From Phyllobacteriaceae bacterium (GTDB taxonomy: Bacteria; Pseudomonadota; Alphaproteobacteria; Rhizobiales; Devosiaceae), in NCBI GenBank assembly GCA_012799265.1, contig JAAZLP010000081.1:1-11780 (forward strand): a stretch of 11,780 nt of DNA. The letters run 5' to 3'. The translations under genes and the position numbers were made by a program. Shown piece after piece: positions 1 to 5,358 of the stretch (its first letter is position 1; every line of letters starts with the position of its first letter). The notes under the pieces were generated by a model that did no database searches, was not told where the DNA came from, and saw only the letters and a program-made list of their open reading frames with translations.

Positions 1-65
1 ATCTCATTGCCGGTTTCATTGGCGCTTGCATCATCATCATGATCGGGCGCGCCGTCGCGAAATAG
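1..65 (+). CDS. C-terminal end of a small membrane protein, possibly GlsB/YeaQ/YmgE-like (partial)
   Basis: Reading from base 3, the frame gives 20 residues ending LIAGFIGACIIIMIGRAVAK and a TAG at 63-65. It is an almost uninterrupted hydrophobic stretch with spaced glycines, capped by Arg and Lys: a final transmembrane helix with a positively charged tail. Small-spaced glycine helices ending this way are common in the GlsB/YeaQ/YmgE (transglycosylase-associated) family of small stress-related membrane proteins, so that is the first guess, but 20 residues cannot prove it. A hairpin starting 8 bases after the stop supports a real gene end here. The start lies outside the window. Confidence 0.45.
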   Translation, partial: LIAGFIGACIIIMIGRAVAK

Positions 66-72
66 CAAAGTC

Positions 73-96
73 GCCGGTCGCCTCGCGGCGGCCGGT
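73..96 (+). terminator. GC-rich stem-loop after the first gene, probable terminator
   Basis: GCCGGTCGCC (73-82) pairs with GGCGGCCGGT (87-96) over 10 bp, including two G-T wobbles, around a TCGC tetraloop. It begins 8 bases past the TAG at 65. Only a weak pyrimidine stretch (CTTCC) follows rather than a clean T-run, so intrinsic termination is plausible but not certain. Confidence 0.5.
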
Positions 97-134
97 CTTC
101 CAATCGGCGGGAAGGAATTGGCGTCCGCATCGAG

Positions 135-151
135 AAAGACGAAACGTCTTT
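135..151. promoter_or_regulatory. 7-bp inverted repeat upstream of the sulfate operon, possible operator
   Basis: AAAGACG (135-141) and CGTCTTT (145-151) are perfect inverted arms around AAA, 121 bases before the ATG of the sulfate-binding protein. It is AT-richer than its surroundings and has no T-run, so it looks more like a protein-binding dyad than a terminator. A weak promoter-like pair (TTGCCG at 150-155 and TAAATT at 171-176, spacer only 15) lies just downstream. I do not recognise the dyad as a known regulator's site. The rest of 97-271 shows nothing I can name. Confidence 0.25.
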
Positions 152-271
152 GCCGCGCCCCAAGCCTCCGTAAATTACTCATCCCGAACAAGCTTTTCGC
201 GCTTTACGACGCGCCGGAACCCATCGCATCAACGTCGTCAACACGACCACACCGATGGATTTTGCGTCGAA

Positions 272-1255
272 ATGAACAAGCTTCTCCTCACCGCCGCGAC
301 AGCCCTTGCTGTCTCCGCCACGCCCGTGCTGGCTCAGCCGACGGACATCCTCAACGCCTCCTATGACATCGCGCGCGAGCTCTTCGAAGCCGAGAACGCC
401 GCCTATGCCGCATCGGGCGCCACCGTCACCATCAACCAGTCGCATGCCGGCTCCTCGGCCCAGGCTCGCGCCATTCTCGAAGGCCTCCAGGCTGATGTCG
501 TGACCTTCAACCAGGTGACCGACGTCCAGCGCCTCGTTGATGGCGGTTTCGTTTCCGAAGACTGGCAGAGCGAGTTCCCGAACAACGCTGCCCCCTTCTA
601 TTCCTTCCCCTCCTTCCTGGTTCGCGCTGGCAATCCCAAGGACATTCAGGATTGGGGCGATCTCGCCGAAGAAGGCGTCCAGGTCATCTTCCCGAACCCC
701 AAAACCTCGGGCAATGGCCGCTACACTTATCTCGCCGCCCGCGCCTGGGCGAAGGAAGAATTCGCCGGCGACGAAGCCCAGGTCGAAGAATTCCTGACCA
801 AGCTCTTCGCCAACGTTCCCGTCTATGAAACCGGCGGCCGCGCAGCCACCACCGCCTTCACCGAGCGCCAGCTCGGCGACGTGCTGGTAACCTTCGAAGC
901 CGAAACGCTGGCCGTGACCAACCTGCTTGGCGCCGACAAGTATGAGCCGGTCACCCCGTCGGTGTCCTTCCTGTCAGAGTTCCCTGTCGCCATCGTTGAC
1001 AAGGTCGTCGATGCCCGTGGCAGCCGCGATCTCGCCAAGGCTTATCTCGACTTCCTCTTCTCGCCCGAAGGCCAGGAAGTCGCTGCCGCCGCCTACCACC
1101 GCCCCTATGACGACGCCGTCCGTGCCGCACATGCCGACAAGTTCCCGGACGTGCGTCTCGTCAATGTGGACGAAGAATATGGTGGCTGGGACAAGGTCGC
1201 TGCCGAGCACTTCGCTGACGGCGGTCTGCTCGACAACGTCTTCGTGAACCAGTAG
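272..1255 (+). CDS. sbp: Periplasmic sulfate-binding protein of a sulfate ABC transporter
   Basis: This periplasmic receptor captures sulfate (possibly thiosulfate) and delivers it to the CysTW permease. From the ATG at 272 it has 327 residues, close to E. coli Sbp (329). Residues 1-21 form a signal peptide (Lys3, hydrophobic core, VLA|Q cleavage after Ala21). Family landmarks follow in order: NASYDIARELFE near the mature N-terminus, QSHAGSSAQARAIL, NPKTSGNGRYTYLAARAW, GGRAATTAFTERQLGDVL, and near the C-terminus DKVVDARGS, YLDFLFSPEGQEVAA and YHRPYD. The frame stays open upstream to base 26, but that extension is Arg/His-rich, not protein-like, and would bury the signal peptide, so 272 is the start even though no good Shine-Dalgarno is visible. 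Compared from memory with enteric Sbp, the second Gly of TSGGAR is Asn and the Trp of the IAWENE segment is Phe. The permease genes cysT and cysW follow on the same strand. Confidence 0.93.
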   Translation: MNKLLLTAATALAVSATPVLAQPTDILNASYDIARELFEAENAAYAASGATVTINQSHAGSSAQARAILEGLQADVVTFNQVTDVQRLVDGGFVSEDWQSEFPNNAAPFYSFPSFLVRAGNPKDIQDWGDLAEEGVQVIFPNPKTSGNGRYTYLAARAWAKEEFAGDEAQVEEFLTKLFANVPVYETGGRAATTAFTERQLGDVLVTFEAETLAVTNLLGADKYEPVTPSVSFLSEFPVAIVDKVVDARGSRDLAKAYLDFLFSPEGQEVAAAAYHRPYDDAVRAAHADKFPDVRLVNVDEEYGGWDKVAAEHFADGGLLDNVFVNQ

Positions 1256-1299
1256 GCCCTTTCCGCAGGACCCAAGCGTTATTGCTGGGTTACCAATCA

Positions 1300-1353
1300 G
1301 CCGCCATCCCCGCCGCGGGGCCCCTATTTCGGGCGCCGTTCGGGGGTGGCGGC
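1300..1353 (+). promoter_or_regulatory. Intercistronic stem-loop between sulfate-binding protein and cysT
   Basis: GCCGCCATCCCCG (1300-1312) pairs with CGGGGGTGGCGGC (1341-1353): 13 bp with one G-T wobble, enclosing a 28-base loop that itself contains GGGGCCCC (1317-1324). No T-run follows, so it is not a textbook terminator. A weaker hairpin with a one-base bulge (ACCCAAGC 1270-1277 / GCTGGGT 1284-1290) precedes it. Stable hairpins at this position in binding-protein operons commonly protect the 3' end of the upstream message and reduce read-through, giving more binding protein than permease. That role here is inferred. The remaining bases of the 142-base gap hold the cysT ribosome site. Confidence 0.6.
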
Positions 1354-1397
1354 AACTCTACTTAAAGTTCGGACCAGCCCGACAGGACGCGACCACC

Positions 1398-2231
1398 ATG
1401 GCAAAACCCCGCAGCAAACATCTGCTGCCCGGCTTCGGGCTGACCATGGGCGTCTCGCTTTTCTACATCACGCTGATCATTCTGCTGCCGCTGGGCGCCA
1501 TGCTGCTCAAGGTCGCCGGCATGGGCTTTCCCGAATTCTGGCGCATCATCAGCTCCAACCGTGCCCTCGCCGCTTATCGCGTCACCTTCAGTTCCGCCGC
1601 CATCGCCACCCTGTTCAATGGAGTGATCGGGCTTCTCCTCGCCTGGGTGCTGACACGCTATCGCTTCCCCGGCCGCCGTCTTCTCGATGCTCTGGTCGAC
1701 CTGCCCTTTGCGCTGCCCACCGCTGTGGCCGGCCTCGTCCTCGTGACGCTCTTTTCGCAGGCAGGTTGGTATGGCCAGTTCCTTGAGCCCAACGGCATCA
1801 AGATCAACTACACCCAGGCCGGCATCATCGCCGCCATGACCTTCACCTCCATCCCCTTCGTCGTCCGCTCGGTTCAACCAGTGCTTGAGGATTTGGATGA
1901 AGGGCTGGAATCAGCCGCGCAGACACTCGGCGCCAATAACTGGCAGGTGTTCACCCGCATCATTTTCCCGACCATCCTGCCCGCCTTCATCAGCGGCTGC
2001 GTTCTGTCCTTCGCCCGCTCCCTGGGTGAATTCGGCGCCGTAGTCTTCATCGCGGGCAACCTTCCCGGCGTCACTGAGATCGTGTCGCTGCTGATCTTCA
2101 TCCGCCTCGAGGAATATAATTACGAGGGCGCCGCTGCCCTTGCCTTCGTGCTTCTGGCCGTCGCCTTCCTTACCCTCCTCGCCACAAATGCGCTCGCCGC
2201 CTGGCAGACGCGCTACGTCGAGAGGAGCTAA
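1398..2231 (+). CDS. cysT: Sulfate ABC transporter permease subunit CysT
   Basis: One of the two inner-membrane subunits forming the sulfate channel with CysW. It has 277 residues, the usual CysT length. Hydrophobic segments are seen at about 15-37, 62-84, 100-122, 138-158, 190-212 and 245-266, giving six helices. The cytoplasmic EAA loop that docks the ATPase is at about 164-185 (ESAAQTLGANNW), followed by the family stretch SFARSLGEFGAVVFIAGN. RYRFPGRRLLDALVDLPFALP in the N-terminal half is also typical of CysT. The ATG at 1398 has an AGGA (1384-1387) 10 bases upstream. It is separated from the binding-protein gene by 142 bases with a strong stem-loop, and from cysW by only two bases, so CysT and CysW are surely made together. 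Confidence 0.94.
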   Translation: MAKPRSKHLLPGFGLTMGVSLFYITLIILLPLGAMLLKVAGMGFPEFWRIISSNRALAAYRVTFSSAAIATLFNGVIGLLLAWVLTRYRFPGRRLLDALVDLPFALPTAVAGLVLVTLFSQAGWYGQFLEPNGIKINYTQAGIIAAMTFTSIPFVVRSVQPVLEDLDEGLESAAQTLGANNWQVFTRIIFPTILPAFISGCVLSFARSLGEFGAVVFIAGNLPGVTEIVSLLIFIRLEEYNYEGAAALAFVLLAVAFLTLLATNALAAWQTRYVERS

Positions 2232-2233
2232 GC

Positions 2234-3049
2234 ATGACCACGCATAAAAAGCCCCGCTCCCGTAGCGAGCTGATCCTGATCGGCCTGGCCTTCCTTCTCG
2301 CTGGCCTCGCTCTGGCGGTGCCGTTGGCGCTGATCTTCGCCTTCGCTCTCCGCGAAGGCATCGGCGTCTATTTCGCCAATATCATGCAGCCAACGACGCT
2401 CCACGCCATCTGGCTCACCGTCGCCACCGCCATCATCGTCGTCCCTATCAATCTCATGGTCGGCGCTGCGCTCGCCTGGCTGGTGACGCGCTTCCGCTTC
2501 CGCGGCCGCCAGCTGCTGATCTCCTTCATCGAGCTCCCGGCCTCGATCAGCCCCATCGTTGCGGGCGTCATCTATCTTTTCCTTTATGGCGGTCAGGGGC
2601 TCCTCGGCCCGGCTTTCCAGTCCATGGGCATCCAGATCATGTTCACGCCGCTCGCCATTGTGCTGGTGAGCCTTTTCGTGACGGCGCCCTACGCGGCGCG
2701 CGAGCTGATCCCCTTGATGAGCCAACAGGGCACCGATGACGAGGAAGCAGCCCTCTCCCTCGGCGCCAACGGGTTCCAGATGTTTTGGCACGTCACGCTG
2801 CCCAATATCCGCTGGGCGCTGGTGTACGGCGCTGTGCTCACCAATGCCCGCGTCATGGGCGAATTTGGCGCGGTCTCGGTCGTCTCCGGCTCCATCCGCG
2901 GCCAGACCAACACCCTGCCCCTGCAGATCAACCAGCTCTTCAACGACTTCAACGTCACCGGCGCCTTCGCCGCCGCCTCGACACTGACGCTGATCGCCGT
3001 GGTCACCATCATCATCAAATCCGCCCTGGAATCGCGCCGCCACGGCTAG
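2234..3049 (+). CDS. cysW: Sulfate ABC transporter permease subunit CysW
   Basis: Second permease subunit and heterodimer partner of CysT in the inner membrane. It has 271 residues, slightly shorter than E. coli CysW (about 291). The first helix is at about 13-38 after a basic N-terminus, and the last is at about 246-262 before the short tail SALESRRHG. The EAA loop is at about 170-190 (EEAALSLGANGFQMFW), and NARVMGEFGAVSVVSGSIRG is the characteristic CysW stretch after it. The ATG at 2234 has a good AGGAG (2223-2227) six bases upstream, inside the end of cysT, which implies translational coupling. In most genomes cysA, the ATPase, follows cysW. Here a 600-bp repeat-rich spacer and a folate operon follow, so the ATPase must come from elsewhere. 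Confidence 0.94.
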   Translation: MTTHKKPRSRSELILIGLAFLLAGLALAVPLALIFAFALREGIGVYFANIMQPTTLHAIWLTVATAIIVVPINLMVGAALAWLVTRFRFRGRQLLISFIELPASISPIVAGVIYLFLYGGQGLLGPAFQSMGIQIMFTPLAIVLVSLFVTAPYAARELIPLMSQQGTDDEEAALSLGANGFQMFWHVTLPNIRWALVYGAVLTNARVMGEFGAVSVVSGSIRGQTNTLPLQINQLFNDFNVTGAFAAASTLTLIAVVTIIIKSALESRRHG

Positions 3050-3081
3050 ATCTGGATGCCATGCTTGGCTGGTTCTCTCCT

Positions 3082-3203
3082 CACCCACCGCACCGCCCTC
3101 GGGCGTGACCCGAGGGCCACTATCAACCTTCTCGAACCTTGCGATTGGTCCTCGGGTCAAGCCCGAGGACGGCATCGAGAACTATCGGAGCGAGTGGAGT
3201 TCA
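3082..3203. repeat. REP-pair repeat unit, copy A
   Basis: This unit matches copy B at 3390-3510. The first 104 bases align without gaps at an offset of 308 with about ten mismatches, and a further TGGAGTTCA match follows after a one-base shift. It carries two perfect palindromes: GCCCTCGGG / CCCGAGGGC (3095-3103, 3109-3117, loop CGTGA) and GTCCTCGGG / CCCGAGGAC (3148-3156, 3162-3170, loop TCAAG). The second, read on the other strand, matches the core of the first except for one loop base, so the two lie head to head about 30 bases apart, as in BIME-type REP arrangements. Similar intergenic mosaics are known from rhizobia (RIME elements). Assignment to that family is by appearance only. Confidence 0.85.
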
Positions 3204-3353
3204 CCTCCCCCTTTAATGGGGCTTCGAGCTGGCCGCAGGTAAATTCGCTCCAGTGGAGCGAATTTAAGCGAGAAGGTCATGAGAGCTATGCTCGAATGGC
3301 AAGTAGCGTAGCTCGGCCAAAGGCCTAGCGAAGCTAGGAGGGGGTAAACTTCC
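3196..3353. repeat. MITE-like palindromic element between the two REP units
   Basis: The ends form an imperfect inverted repeat: the left end 3196-3211 (GGAGTTCACCTCCCCC) matches the complement of the right end 3337-3353 at about 13 of 16 positions with one gap. Inside lie three further dyads: a perfect one at 3240-3266; GAGCTATGCT (3283-3292) with AGCGTAGCTC (3305-3314), 10 bp with one wobble; and 3304-3318 with 3322-3336 around AAA, 12 of 15 matching. The last two share bases and are mutually exclusive folds. There is no open reading frame for a transposase and no clear target-site duplication. It would be a non-autonomous element if mobile at all. Confidence 0.6.
3240..3266. repeat. Perfect 12-bp-arm palindrome inside the MITE-like element
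   Basis: TAAATTCGCTCC (3240-3251) and GGAGCGAATTTA (3255-3266) are exact inverted complements with the 3-base spacer AGT. No mismatch has accumulated over 24 paired bases, although this stretch encodes nothing recognisable. It could be a hairpin in RNA or single-stranded DNA, or a protein-binding dyad. Confidence 0.9.
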
Positions 3354-3389
3354 CTCTCACCCAAATCCGCTCAGCCGTACCTAGCCTCC

Positions 3390-3510
3390 CACCCACCGCA
3401 CCGCCCTCGGGCGTGACCCGAGGGCCACTATCAGCCTTCGCAAAACTGGCAACTGGTCCTCGGGTCAAGCCCGAGGACGGCTTCGAGTAATATTGGACAC
3501 ATGGAGTTCA
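3390..3510. repeat. REP-pair repeat unit, copy B
   Basis: Second copy of the unit at 3082-3203, about 90% identical over its first 104 bases. Both palindromes are intact (3403-3425 and 3456-3478), so differences fall mainly in the roughly 16 bases between the hairpins and at the far end. The final GGAGTTCA (3503-3510) equals the first bases of the MITE-like element that follows copy A, but the rest of that element is absent here. The stems are conserved while the linker drifts, which fits selection on, or recent spread of, the hairpins. Confidence 0.85.
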
Positions 3511-3581
3511 AGTCCCATCCACAAGCCCAATCCACCCGGCGACGTGCCTAAGCCCACTGCCCCCCTCCACCACCCTTCACA

Positions 3582-3596
3582 CCCTCGGGCTTGACC
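3582..3596 (+). repeat. Half REP palindrome upstream of folP
   Basis: CCCTCGGGCTTGACC matches the left arm and loop of the REP palindrome (the complement of the second hairpin in each unit), but the expected CCGAGG right arm is replaced by TATTGG. It is therefore a truncated third copy, 54 bases before the folP start. Confidence 0.65.
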
Positions 3597-3620
3597 TATT
3601 GGCCCTGCACTCCCTACACG
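3591..3620 (+). promoter_or_regulatory. folP: Possible folP promoter overlapping the broken palindrome
   Basis: TTGACC (3591-3596, inside CTTGACC) is a good housekeeping-sigma -35 match. Eighteen bases further is TACACG (3615-3620), a weak -10. A start near 3627 would give a leader of about 24 bases carrying the GGAG at 3641-3644. The -35 falls inside the half REP palindrome. The prediction rests on spacing and one good hexamer only. Confidence 0.3.
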
Positions 3621-3650
3621 CCTAGAACAGCGCTGCCGCCGGAGCCGCCA

Positions 3651-4502
3651 ATGCATACGACCCACACGATCCCCCTTCGTCACCGCGCACCCCTCATTCT
3701 GGGCCAGCGCGCGCTCGTCATGGGCATCCTCAATGTTACCCCTGACAGCTTCTCCGACGGCGGCACGCATAACGCCGTCGATTCTGCTCTCGCCCATGCC
3801 AGACAGATGCTGGCTGAAGGCGCCGACATCATCGACATCGGCGGCGAAAGCACCCGTCCCGGCTCTGAACCGGTTGGCGTCCAGGAAGAACTGGATCGCG
3901 TCATGCCGGTCATCGACGCCATTCGCGCTGCCGGTATCACGGCTCCGATCTCCATCGACACGATGAAGCCGCTCGTCGCAGAACAGGCTCTGCAGGCTGG
4001 TGCCGACATCATCAACGACGTCAATGGCCTCCAGGCAGCGCCGGAAATGGCTGAGGTCGCCGAGCTTCATGGTACCCCGGTCATTGCGATGCACTGGGAC
4101 CGGACATGGACCGCAGAAACCGATGCGATCCCGGCCATGATCAACTGGTTCAAGACCACCTTCGACATCGCCCGGAAGGCCGGCGTCAGCGCCGACCGCA
4201 TCATTCTCGACCCTGGCTTTGGCTTCACCAAGACCCTGAATCAGAACTACAACATCCTCCGCCAACTCCCTGAACTTCAACGCGCTTTCCCGTCGAACGC
4301 CATCCTCGTCGGCACCTCGCGAAAGTCGATGATCGGCAAGCTGCTCGACAATCAGCCGTCCGAACGGCTGGCCGGCACGCTGGCTACGACCGTTCAGGGC
4401 TACGACCGTGGCGGGCACATTTTCCGTGTGCACGATGTCGCTGCTAACCGCGATGCCCTTCGCGTAGCGCAGGCAATTCTGTATGGTCCCGAAGGGGCCT
4501 GA
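3651..4502 (+). CDS. folP: Dihydropteroate synthase
   Basis: This cytoplasmic TIM-barrel enzyme joins 6-hydroxymethyl-dihydropterin pyrophosphate to p-aminobenzoate, forming dihydropteroate; it is the sulfonamide target. The ATG at 3651 has GGAG (3641-3644) six bases upstream and gives 283 residues, normal for the family. An in-frame TTG at 3591 is rejected because the added Pro-rich leader comes from the repeat spacer. Motifs are MGILNVTPDSFSDGG (24-38), IDIGGESTRPGSEPV (61-75), SIDTMKPLVA (101-110), DIINDVNGL (119-127), ILDPGFGFTKT (185-195), GTSRKSMIGKLL (221-232) and RVHDVAANRDA (259-269). Phe34 and Pro70 lie in the two loops where sulfonamide-resistance changes usually fall, and both keep the common residue. 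It heads folP-folB-folK, with 36 bases to folB. Confidence 0.96.
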   Translation: MHTTHTIPLRHRAPLILGQRALVMGILNVTPDSFSDGGTHNAVDSALAHARQMLAEGADIIDIGGESTRPGSEPVGVQEELDRVMPVIDAIRAAGITAPISIDTMKPLVAEQALQAGADIINDVNGLQAAPEMAEVAELHGTPVIAMHWDRTWTAETDAIPAMINWFKTTFDIARKAGVSADRIILDPGFGFTKTLNQNYNILRQLPELQRAFPSNAILVGTSRKSMIGKLLDNQPSERLAGTLATTVQGYDRGGHIFRVHDVAANRDALRVAQAILYGPEGA

Positions 4503-4538
4503 CCCCGCCCTGCCCACGATTTGCATCGAGACACGCGC

Positions 4539-4919
4539 ATGCCCCCATTCACCGGCGACCGCATCATTCTGAATGATCTGGGCTTTTACGGCTATCATGG
4601 GCTCTTCTCGGAAGAGAATTCCCTCGGCCAGCGCTTCTTCATCGATCTGCAATGCGGTGTGGACCTCTCTGGGCCAGCCCAGACCGACACAATCGGCGCC
4701 ACTGTCTCCTATGCCGCGATCTATGACGTCGTGAAGGCAGCCTTTGAAACGAGGCGCATGCACCTGATCGAAGCTGTCGGCCAGAATATCGTCGATGCTC
4801 TCTTTGCGGCCTTCTCCGACATCAACTGGATCATCGTACGCGTCCGCAAGCCGGAGGCACCCATCGCCATGGTTCGTGGCGAAGCGGCCATTGAACTCCA
4901 TCGCGTGCGCCCCGCCTGA
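4539..4919 (+). CDS. folB: Dihydroneopterin aldolase
   Basis: Converts 7,8-dihydroneopterin to 6-hydroxymethyl-7,8-dihydropterin and glycolaldehyde, feeding folK. The ATG at 4539 gives 126 residues, the family size; an in-frame TTG at 4521 would add only six residues and has no better ribosome site. Family features are LNDLGFYGYHG near the N-terminus with the following EEN (Glu25/26), the VSYAAIYDVV segment with Tyr58, LIEAVGQNI with the pterin-binding Glu78, and the RVRKPEAP segment with the catalytic Lys104. The stop TGA (4917-4919) overlaps the folK ATG by one base (TGATG), so FolB and FolK translation is coupled and they catalyse consecutive steps. Confidence 0.94.
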   Translation: MPPFTGDRIILNDLGFYGYHGLFSEENSLGQRFFIDLQCGVDLSGPAQTDTIGATVSYAAIYDVVKAAFETRRMHLIEAVGQNIVDALFAAFSDINWIIVRVRKPEAPIAMVRGEAAIELHRVRPA

Positions 4920-5356
4920 TGGCCCGTGCCTGGCTCTGCCTCGGCGCCAATATCGGCGATCCTCCGGCCCAGCTTGCTGCCGCTGTAGAGGCGCTTGCAG
5001 CTCATCCGGATGTTGAGCTGATCAAAGCGTCTTCGGTCATCACGACCAAGGCCTGGGGCAAGACGGACCAGCCCGATTTCGCCAACATGGCTGTCGAGAT
5101 TGAAACCGCCCTCGCTCCCATCGACCTGCTTCACGCCTGCCTCGACATCGAGCGTGAAATGGGGCGGGTGCGGATCGAAGTATGGGGCCCGCGCGTCATC
5201 GATATTGACGTGATCGCCTATGAGCGGGTGGAAATGGACACGACCAAGCTCATCCTGCCGCATCGCTTTGCGCATGAGCGCGCTTTCGTGCTCGATCCCC
5301 TGAGGGAGATCGCACCCGACACGGCAGACTGGCTCGTGGAAAGAGCGAAAGGCTAG
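4919..5356 (+). CDS. folK: 6-hydroxymethyl-7,8-dihydropterin pyrophosphokinase (HPPK)
   Basis: Transfers pyrophosphate from ATP to 6-hydroxymethyl-dihydropterin, making the FolP substrate. It has 145 residues, slightly shorter than E. coli HPPK (159), with the shortening at the C-terminus. Features are LCLGANIGDPPAQL at the N-terminus, QPDFANMAVEIET (51-63), GRVR (82-85), WGPRVIDIDVIAY (89-101) with Asp95 and Asp97 that bind the two Mg ions, and LPHRFAHERAFVLDPL (113-128). The positions line up almost residue for residue with the E. coli enzyme. One difference is that the Arg before WGPR in E. coli is Val88 here. It starts inside the folB stop codon and has no Shine-Dalgarno of its own. Its stop is two bases from the stop of the opposing ATP12 gene. 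Confidence 0.95.
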   Translation: MARAWLCLGANIGDPPAQLAAAVEALAAHPDVELIKASSVITTKAWGKTDQPDFANMAVEIETALAPIDLLHACLDIEREMGRVRIEVWGPRVIDIDVIAYERVEMDTTKLILPHRFAHERAFVLDPLREIAPDTADWLVERAKG

Positions 5357-5358
5357 CC

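Larger units (their letters stand above)
3050..3650. other. Gene-free, repeat-rich spacer between cysW and folP
   Basis: About 600 bases with no credible gene. An open frame at 3056-3328 runs straight through the palindromes and looks like no protein. The spacer holds two copies of a REP-pair unit (3082-3203 and 3390-3510), a MITE-like palindromic element between them (3196-3353), a lone half-palindrome (3582-3596), and a possible folP promoter (3591-3620). The first palindrome starts 46 bases after the cysW stop and may also serve as the 3' end of the sulfate transcript. The stretches 3354-3389 and 3511-3581 are pyrimidine-rich and show nothing I can name. Confidence 0.85.

Noticed and set aside
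26..271. N-terminal extension of the sulfate-binding protein
   Set aside because: An Arg/His-rich stretch before a complete signal peptide would block export; it also overlaps the end of the previous gene and its hairpin.
66..271. SAM-type or other sulfur-linked riboswitch before the sulfate operon
   Set aside because: No SAM-I or SAM-II core pattern seen; only a short dyad and a GC hairpin belonging to the preceding gene end.
255..275. Six-codon ORF (MDFASK) ending in ATGA over the sulfate-binding protein start
   Set aside because: A leader peptide is possible in principle, but there is no ribosome site and no cysteine or methionine run to suggest sulfur-linked attenuation; chance is likelier.
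2228..3175. 315-codon minus-strand frame opposite cysW, running into the repeats
   Set aside because: Shadow of a membrane protein: the complement of hydrophobic codons yields a Glu/Asp/Arg/Gly-rich product without a domain.
3056..3328. 90-codon frame in the repeat spacer
   Set aside because: It is made almost wholly of palindromic repeat sequence and has no ribosome site or protein-like character.
3082..3510. CRISPR array
   Set aside because: Only two long copies 308 bases apart with a structured element between them, not short repeats with regular unique spacers.
3465..4901. 478-codon open frame on the minus strand opposite folP and folB
   Set aside because: It lies antisense to two certain enzymes whose motifs are intact, is rich in Asp/Gly/Arg/Val typical of a codon shadow in high-GC DNA, and shows no domain.
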